DNA from: Gavia stellata
Lineage: Eukaryota > Chordata > Aves > Gaviiformes > Gaviidae
NCBI RefSeq assembly: GCF_030936135.1
Contig: NC_082605.1
Span: forward strand, 19,488,261 to 19,552,260
DNA: 64,000 nucleotides
Direction: 5' to 3'
Shown piece after piece: positions 58,401-64,000 of the stretch. The position numbers and the translations under genes are program-made. A model generated the notes under the pieces. The model was not told the DNA's origin, did no database searches, and was given only the letters and a program-made list of their open reading frames with translations. Numbering within the stretch: position 1 is the stretch's first letter; each line of letters begins with the position of its first letter.

Positions 58401-61400
58401 CCCTTGTATTTCACAGATATCAGTGGAGCCTTTTATCACTTCACACACGAAAAACACCTATGAAAGCCAAGTGAAAACACTGCTTGAGTACAAGGCTTTT
58501 AGTTCGGGACTTGCAGAAACCCAGATGCTTCAAACTTCTGTAGTTACCCCTGGAGGCTGCCAAAATTCCTGTCCAGACTGTCCCGAGACCACCAAACTCA
58601 AGATGACACACGAGCCAAAGCTCCCAAAGGGAGTTTCCACTATCTGTGCGAGAGAGAGTGTTTTACTGCCTTGGTGCCAGCAGCATTCTCCTTCTCCCTC
58701 CACCCCTTGTCTTTTGCTCACTAGTCTAGTAAGCAACAGCTTAAAAAAAGTATATTCAAGTATATTCTGACATGCAACACCACCCATCTCCCCGCCCCAA
58801 AAAAAATCAGATGCAAAAAACTTACTTTTCTGGGCTTAACTTTGTCTTGTAAATCGTACTGGCCTATTCCTTTGTAACTTATTCCAAGCCACCACGGGAT
58901 TCCTTGTTTATCCTGAAAAATGGACGTCTACATCAACCAAGAGCTACTTAAGAATTAAGCAATTCCAAGATTACAGCCCGTTTCATACTGTGACAAGTAC
59001 AAGTAGGTACGGAACAAGGCCATTTTTTGCAAACAAATTGATGTGAAGTGGATTGCTGGGATGAATGTCGAAACTTTCCCCCCCGCCTTCCCAGGCAGAG
59101 GCAAGAAACTACACGGTGGTTGTGCAAAGTGGCCAAAAAAGCGACAGTGCTGCTGAAACAAGGGGGTGTCACTCGTTGCAGGAGTGGCTGTGAGGGGGGG
59201 AAGGATGCGGGACGGAAAAAACTGTGGCCGGTGACTGCATCCACTAAATTCAGGCATGGACAGCCGCAGGAGGAGAGAACAGCACAAAACATCAGCTTCG
59301 CAGGTACCACAGTCATGGCCATGACTCAAAAGTAAGGAGACATCATCTCTGCTGAGCTCTTCTGCACAAGACACTTTGGCCCAGGCTCTGCTCTACACAT
59401 GGGAATAAACGGTGTGTTTCCATCACTCTCCAAAAATATTTGTCGGCATTTCCCCACTGCAGGCACGTACCCACTAATCACCTGCCCTTAGAAGTAGTCT
59501 TTTCTACACTGTATTTTTTTTTTTTCTAATCTTGATTAGAAATGTCTCTGGGGAAACTATTAACTGCTTTGGATCTAGAAGTGATATCCAGTTTAATTAA
59601 GCTGATATGAATTTAGCTCCTGATAGGATTAAAGAAGGTTTTACAAAGATTCCTTTCTGTCTTCTGCAGCACTAATACTTCGCTGCTCTCTGGAACCAAT
59701 TTTTAAAGAAAACTGAAGGGGGAAAAAAAATCACAGACATTGAAAAATGGGGGGTTTAATTCTGATAGAAGAGTACTGAATCATCAAACTACTCCTATAG
59801 GAATGTAATCACATGTAATAAGCTAAGCAATCACATTATCTAATGTCATTTACGAACCTTTACTCCATAGTAATGAACTCCATATGTTGGCAAAGCTTCT
59901 ACCACTTTCATGTACCTGTAGACAGATTTACAGCATATCAGATGATTTTTCTCTGGAGGGAATAATATGTATTAACATGATTTTTTTTTCACACATACAT
60001 TCAGGACATGTCATTTATTTGCATATTTTGAAGGTCTTAATAATCAAAGGCCCATGTTTTGAGAAAAAAGCTTAGCATCCTGACTCGAGGAAAGACATTG
60101 TATTTTGGCCCAGGTAAAGCAAATGGAAATTTTCTCATACAACACAACATCCGATCTCTTACCAGAAGGTGAGAGAAATGAAATTAAAAATTCTCAACCG
60201 TACACGTGAGTCTTTTGGGAAACGCTGGCAGTAAAGACCTGCCTATAATTATTCCATTATGGTGCTTCGGTTACAATGGATAGGCTCCAAATGAAAGCGT
60301 TTATGCAGTTGTATGACTGTTTCATGAGGCAATTCAGACAACCACTGCACAGGCAATTCTTTCCCTCGTTCCTATTGAAAGAAGCCCCTGAATTATTGAG
60401 ACAGAGTTACAGGCATTAAGGTACGTGAGAAAAACTACAAGTTGTCTACATCGTGCAACCATGGCAATCATCTCAAACCTCTCGGTTTGTAACAAACCCC
60501 ACTGCATTTGCCTGTAGCAAGTACAGTAATAGTAATGGTAAATTGAAAATAAAATTCCACAGGCTCTGTATGCATCTTGGAAGACCTTGTTCTTTTGAAA
60601 GCCAAATTCTGAACATTTCAACAAACACGCATCTGGTTTTTTTACAGGACCTAAGGTAATATTTGCCCTCAAGAGTCTGGTGTGAAAACTAATTGATAGC
60701 AAACAGGGCATGGAGAAGAGTCTTCCGATAAAGTAAGATCCAAACAATTTCTTTTATATTTGAGGTATCTGAACAAGGACACACAACCTTAACTGGAATC
60801 CTGTGAAATTGGAAACTTCAAAAACTTTAACTGTGAATGTAACTCAATAAAAAAGAATCTGACAGATACAAACAGTAAGTTTGCAAGCAATAATGACCAA
60901 ACCAGCCTGCATTGCCACTTCTCGACGAGAAAGAAAAAGAAAGTAAAAATATCATCTTCACAAATTAACAAGTGTCATACTCACTGAACAATGGCTTGTC
61001 CTCTGGTCAGACCTTTAATTTGTGTATAATGCTCAATTACTCTGTCCTCACTGCAAAACAAGCACAAAACCCAATTTAGAGGCTCAGTAACTTTTTTTGT
61101 GTGTGACAGCATCTGTCGAAATTCAGACGCCTGCTCAGCATGCAGAGAAGTGCCCTCTGTACACTTCTCGCTCTGGTTTACATTCTGTTTCTTACTGATT
61201 TCTTTCCCACCCTTCATTAAGCAGCGTGGAGCTGCCCGGCTGATCCCCGCCATCGCATGCCGCGTTCCAGACTAATTAATGAATCGTTTCGGATCAGCCT
61301 GCTCTGCTGCAGATGCTGCTGCAGAAGAATGGTACTAATTGTATAAATTCATTTTCACATTCTAAAGGACCAAAACTTCAAAGGATGGTTAATGCTCTGT

Positions 61401-62332
61401 ATGTAAGACAGAAGAAGTTAAACCAGAGATGTTTTCCTTCCAGTGTATTTTCCCCTGACATTTCATAGGTGAAGAAATATAGATTTGTCAGCAATGACCT
61501 TTTTGCATTTTTCCTGTTATATACTTCAACATTTTGTTTTAGCGGAATGCGAAATAAAATATGCATTTAAGCATCAGACACTTGAAAGCAAACAAAAGCC
61601 TAGCAGCATTCATTCCAAAAAAACCCCAAATCATAAGCAAGCAGTGGTATACTTGAAAATCCATCAGGTACACATCAAGCCTAAAAAACCAAAACAAATG
61701 AGGGAGTCAAACTTGTACAAAGGACATCAATTCCTAGGAAACAAAATCATTGATTCATCCCAAATGCTATGCTCCTTTATAGTAGATTCAAGCCACAAAA
61801 TTGGACCTGCCTTTCTGTTCCCAGCTTTTCCATCTTATTTTCTCCCTGTTGAGGAGAGCAGCTGGGTGGGCATATGGCAGCCAGCCAAGGTCAACCCACC
61901 GGAGAGGCTCTGCTGTGTGACAGTTGAAGAGCAAGGTGCTCTTTGCAAACCCAGGCTTGGCTGGAGTTCAGATTTCAGCTCTTCCTAATGCGTGGCCCCC
62001 ACATAGTCTGAGCCAGCAGTTTCTGAGCCAGCAATTTAATTTGAGCCAACTTTCAATGAGGGATTTGCATTGGATCTCGTTAATTTATAACCTTCTAAAA
62101 ACTGGAAATGCTTAAACACAAGCAATTAACTCCAGGTGCTATTATCATACAGGCTGAAAACTTTTAGAAGGGTTTGCAAAACTGTTTAAAAGTGATCTTG
62201 TCATTACCATTCATAGCAACGATTTACACTTTAAACTAAACAGCTCACCAGTAAGCGAGTGATGGATGCTCCTGCAGTGTCTTGGTAGGAAAGACAGGCA
62301 GTGTCTTCAAGTCTTTTCTAGTGTTTTCATCA
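34311..62332 (-). CDS. FRMD4B: FRMD4B (GRSP1), FERM domain-containing protein 4B, 16 coding exons to the stop (5' end outside)
   Basis: FRMD4B is a scaffold that binds cytohesins (GRP1/ARNO family Arf GEFs) and junctional polarity proteins. The window encodes 841 residues, from inside the FERM domain to the C-terminus. FERM part: [21 protein letters not shown] through [20 protein letters not shown]. Then comes a charged coiled coil (about [20 protein letters not shown]) and a second helix-rich segment ([20 protein letters not shown]) of the cytohesin-binding DUF3338/CUPID region. A long Ser/Pro-rich tail follows ([26 protein letters not shown]). The protein ends GTLV, a class I PDZ ligand. 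All 15 internal junctions keep frame. FRMD4A is the paralogue, but the tail matches FRMD4B. Confidence 0.96.
35885..36017 (-). CDS. FRMD4B: FRMD4B penultimate coding exon
   Basis: Encodes [20 protein letters not shown] and [18 protein letters not shown]. Acceptor aatttcag, donor gtgagt. Confidence 0.95.
36607..37412 (-). CDS. FRMD4B: FRMD4B large exon, Ser-rich tail
   Basis: An 806-nt exon, acceptor tgtttcag, donor gtaatg. It encodes [58 protein letters not shown] and [12 protein letters not shown]-like conserved blocks up to [13 protein letters not shown]. It starts in the frame completing a Gln codon from the previous exon. The largest coding exon of the gene in this window. Confidence 0.97.
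38574..38699 (-). CDS. FRMD4B: FRMD4B exon [18 protein letters not shown]
   Basis: Encodes [20 protein letters not shown] then [20 protein letters not shown]. Acceptor tgattacag, donor gtaagg. Confidence 0.95.
39909..40056 (-). CDS. FRMD4B: FRMD4B exon, proline-rich [11 protein letters not shown] segment
   Basis: Encodes [20 protein letters not shown] and [17 protein letters not shown]. Acceptor ttccaacag, donor gtaggg. Less conserved at its start than the neighbouring exons. Confidence 0.92.
41398..41454 (-). CDS. FRMD4B: FRMD4B 57-nt exon [19 protein letters not shown]
   Basis: A small exon too short to show as an ORF. Acceptor attcacag, donor gtatgt, phase 1 at both ends, so it could be skipped in frame. 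The encoded [19 protein letters not shown] agrees with mammalian FRMD4B. Confidence 0.93.
41455..44709 (-). other. FRMD4B: FRMD4B intron with a 20-base G tract
   Basis: A 3.3-kb intron. The only standout is an uninterrupted G20 run (43862-43881). No exon-like segment was found. Confidence 0.85.
43862..43881 (+). repeat. Homopolymer G20
   Basis: Twenty consecutive G on the plus strand (C on the transcribed sense of FRMD4B) followed by cgggg. Likely length-polymorphic and a sequencing-difficult site. Confidence 0.95.
44710..44938 (-). CDS. FRMD4B: FRMD4B exon, second helical segment of the CUPID region
   Basis: Encodes [20 protein letters not shown] through [20 protein letters not shown]. Donor gtaggc after CCAG; the open frame runs on past the donor into intron, so the ORF end is not the exon end. 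Confidence 0.96.
46194..46313 (-). CDS. FRMD4B: FRMD4B exon [12 protein letters not shown]
   Basis: Exactly 40 codons, phase 0 at both ends. Encodes [20 protein letters not shown] and [20 protein letters not shown], a family signature. Skipping it would keep frame. Confidence 0.97.
46403..46536 (-). CDS. FRMD4B: FRMD4B exon, coiled coil of the cytohesin-binding region
   Basis: Encodes [14 protein letters not shown] and the Lys/Glu-rich helix [19 protein letters not shown]. Acceptor tttttcag, donor gtgaga, ends phase 0 after CLREA. Confidence 0.97.
47364..47505 (-). CDS. FRMD4B: FRMD4B exon [16 protein letters not shown]
   Basis: Linker after the FERM domain, with [17 protein letters not shown]. 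Acceptor ccttcag, donor gtaata, ending in phase 1. Confidence 0.96.
48026..48164 (-). CDS. FRMD4B: FRMD4B exon, end of the FERM domain
   Basis: Encodes [20 protein letters not shown] followed by the C-terminal F3 helix ([20 protein letters not shown]). Acceptor ctccccag, donor gtaagt. Confidence 0.97.
49269..49345 (-). CDS. FRMD4B: FRMD4B exon, F3 lobe [12 protein letters not shown]
   Basis: Seventy-seven nt after a 9.5-kb intron. Acceptor ctcctag, donor gtaagg. Encodes [20 protein letters not shown] and ends in a split Arg codon. Confidence 0.97.
50940..51480. promoter_or_regulatory. Intragenic CpG island, possible alternative FRMD4B promoter
   Basis: A sharply bounded GC- and CpG-rich block inside AT-rich intron. 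On the minus strand an ATG (51105) opens 22 codons and reaches GGAG|gtgagt at 51039, a near-perfect donor. This is the signature of a first exon. Phase 1 does not fit the next FRMD4B exon but would fit the 46536 exon; it may equally be a non-coding first exon. Confidence 0.45.
51132..51167 (+). repeat. 18-bp tandem duplication in the CpG island
   Basis: Two adjacent copies of ccgNgccatgcctcccca differ at one base. They lie just upstream (minus sense) of the candidate first exon. Confidence 0.9.
51538..51554 (+). repeat. Poly-A tract (17 bases)
   Basis: A run of 17 A at the right border of the intragenic CpG island. No flanking duplication or retrosequence was recognised. Confidence 0.9.
58826..58912 (-). 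CDS. FRMD4B: FRMD4B exon, FERM F3-lobe start
   Basis: Exactly 29 codons, acceptor tttttcag, donor gtaagt. Encodes [20 protein letters not shown] and ends KPRK, the beginning of the PH-like F3 lobe. Confidence 0.97.
59858..59915 (-). CDS. FRMD4B: FRMD4B exon, FERM segment [19 protein letters not shown]
   Basis: Fifty-eight nt, acceptor ctgtctacag. The end homologous to mammals (VK) uses a weak donor gttcgt. A better-looking gtaaag donor lies 6 nt upstream and would remove V-K in frame. Confidence 0.9.
60985..61050 (-). CDS. FRMD4B: FRMD4B exon, FERM segment EDRVIEHY
   Basis: Sixty-six nt, acceptor tgttttgcag, donor gtgagt. Encodes [20 protein letters not shown], nearly identical to mammalian FRMD4B. 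Confidence 0.96.
62249..62332 (-). CDS. FRMD4B: FRMD4B exon, FERM central lobe (first one in window)
   Basis: Acceptor ggtttttag, donor gtgagc. Reads [20 protein letters not shown] and ends in a split Cys codon. The preceding exon, encoding the F2-lobe helix before DENT, is not in the window. Confidence 0.93.
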
Positions 62333-64000
62333 CTAAAAACCAAAAATGGAACAGAGTTACTGCTAGCGAATCACAGATGCAATCATTAGTTTCAGCGGAA
62401 GGAAAGGGCTGTATTTGCTACCCAAGAACATGGCGCATTGCCCCGTATCAGGCTGTCACAGCAACGTAACTCTATAGGCCCTCTCACATGACAGTGAGGT
62501 ATACGGTGTCGTGCAGACTCATCTTGTAACTCATTATACAGACACATAACTCTCGGGCCACTGCAGCGGGAGCGCCGTATCAATGTTTACTTTGCACACA
62601 CTCACTCCATTTGCTGAGTGCACAATAAGCCCTGAAACGGCTGCAGAAGGAAAGCCTCTGCCCAAAACCAAGGCTTGTAGTGCTAATTTTTGCTCTACCT
62701 TTAGCTAAAATCCTACCTCTAGACAATATATTTCATGAAGCAGCATGGTGCTTGTCAAATCTCAGAGTTTAACACTGATCTGATTCAAAACAAAGGGTTT
62801 CAGTTCATATACTTCAAAATATTTTCATTTAAAAGAGTTTTCCTGCACTGCTCGTTCTATAGAAAGTTCAAATATTTTGGACTCCAGGCCCAGTCTGGAA
62901 CAAAATAAAGGGGGTTGAAGTATGTGAATGCAATTTGTCACAAAAAACCCCAGCAGAATATTTAAAAACCTATTTACAGGCATCAGTAAAATGGTTAATA
63001 TTTTCTCCTTATATGCTCCATTAATTAATCAGCTGAAACTTGCATGCCTCATTTCTGCAGGATTTCTGCGTGCCTTTGCAGCAGGGCCAACAAGCACAAA
63101 CATGACTTTTCTGTGTAAAGAATGCATCGGTCACGTCCATCGCATCTGCCTCGACTTCTGCATCCAGGCTTTCCTTAAAGGTGTTCTCCTGCTCCCCACC
63201 TCTGTTTTCTCAAGATTCCACTATTAGGGACTTCATCTGAGCTACATTCCCCCTCTTCCCGCAAAATCAGCACCCCGCACATCAGTAGAGCGGACCAGAG
63301 CACAGAAATCTGCTCCGCGGGCACCACGTATCAACCTCCGCAGACGGAGGAGGCAGCGAACCCCTACAACGTTTCCATCTCACGCGGCAGATGTCACACG
63401 GAAGGCGCAGTAAATTAAAGCTTTTTGTTCCTCTGCGAGCACGGGTTAATCGCTCTGCAAGCTTCTTCCCCAGCCCTGACAATGTGCCTCAACCCCAACT
63501 AAGAGGGACCACCTCTGGGGACGAGGAAACAGTTCAATCAACAGCCTATTTATTCTTCAGCGTCTTTGATGAAGTTGCCAAGAAGGGGGTCAATTAGCGC
63601 CCAGGAGCTGTCGTTGCTGAGCTTTGCCGCGCCGGCGCTCTTCTCCCAGGAATATGCACTTTTCTTTGCAAGCTGGCCAGCACCCAAGTGCCACAAAGGG
63701 GGATATCTGGGTAGAAAATCAGGATCTCTCCTCTCAATGCTCAAATACAGCCGATGCTCACATAAGCTGCGGGGGTTTTATTCACCCCTTAAAAGCCCAT
63801 TTTGATGGGGTCAAAAGGCTGCAGGACATCTCAGCTTGCAGCGAGGAGGTAGATTACCGGGGTTTTGTAGAAACACATGAAAATGCAGACAGAGCACACC
63901 CTCCTGAGGCCTCAGAAACCAGAGCAAAAAATAAATAAATTTAAAAAACCCAAAAAACCAAGCCCTGAGCAACCTGTCTTGATCTCACAGCTGACTCCTC
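62333..64000 (-). other. FRMD4B: FRMD4B intron running off the right edge
   Basis: Intron upstream of the first FERM exon in the window. I looked for the preceding exon (end of the F2-lobe helix) and did not find it. The part 63240-63740 has more CpG than its surroundings and a 64-codon minus-strand frame of unknown meaning. A/C-rich simple sequence lies at about 63925-63965. Confidence 0.8.

Larger units (their letters stand above)
49346..58825 (-). other. FRMD4B: FRMD4B 9.5-kb intron
   Basis: The largest intron in the window. It holds a CpG island (about 50940-51480), a poly-A tract of 17 (51538-51554), a short (TA)n run near 55909-55922 and C-rich simple sequence near 56750-56770. Long plus-strand frames (e.g. 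53413-53955) show no recognisable domain. Confidence 0.85.
58913..62248 (-). other. FRMD4B: FRMD4B introns in the FERM region
   Basis: Introns 58913-59857, 59916-60984 and 61051-62248, each about 1 kb with consensus acceptors. No other feature is supported. Confidence 0.85.

Noticed and set aside
58267-58770. 167-codon plus-strand frame in a FRMD4B intron
   Set aside because: No domain, no conserved motif and no promoter context. Treated as chance.

Overview
This is a vertebrate nuclear genome window, most likely avian. It has multi-exon genes with GT-AG introns and CpG-island promoters, and proteins recognisably orthologous to a mammalian block. Few interspersed repeats are visible by eye, and A/C-rich 'accccaaaacc' tracts (e.g. 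near 16970 and 63940) are typical of bird DNA. The species was not determined.

Layout: the gene order UBA3(-) - ARL6IP5(+) - LMOD3(-) - FRMD4B(-) is the one I recall for human chromosome 3p14. (1) 1-2420: 5' end of UBA3 on the minus strand (two first coding exons plus part of intron 2). (2) About 1850-4320: a CpG island shared by the divergent UBA3 and ARL6IP5 genes, with a ZNF143-type and a YY1-type motif at the UBA3 start. (3) 3914-14148: complete ARL6IP5, three coding exons encoding 188 aa, with three polyadenylation signals. (4) 16555-22293: complete LMOD3 coding region, three exons encoding 564 aa. Its final 27-nt coding exon lies 2.2 kb from exon 2. (5) About 22300-32700: intergenic DNA upstream of LMOD3 and downstream of FRMD4B. 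(6) 34311-62332: sixteen coding exons of FRMD4B, from inside the FERM domain to the stop codon; its 5' exons lie beyond the right edge. All exon phases were checked by hand and join without a frameshift.

The genes have no common pathway. UBA3 is the catalytic E1 subunit for NEDD8, ARL6IP5 is an ER membrane PRA1-family protein, LMOD3 is a sarcomeric actin-nucleating protein, and FRMD4B is a FERM scaffold that binds cytohesins. They form a conserved synteny block.

The main unexplained signals are: a stop-free antisense stretch of about 250 codons in ARL6IP5 intron 1, bounded by splice-like sites, with a second splice-flanked open exon upstream; a possible alternative first coding exon of LMOD3 beside a MEF2-like site; an intragenic CpG island in FRMD4B with an ATG-plus-donor first-exon signature; and two competing in-frame donors in a FERM exon of FRMD4B. 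No rRNA, tRNA, CRISPR array or intact transposable element was seen.
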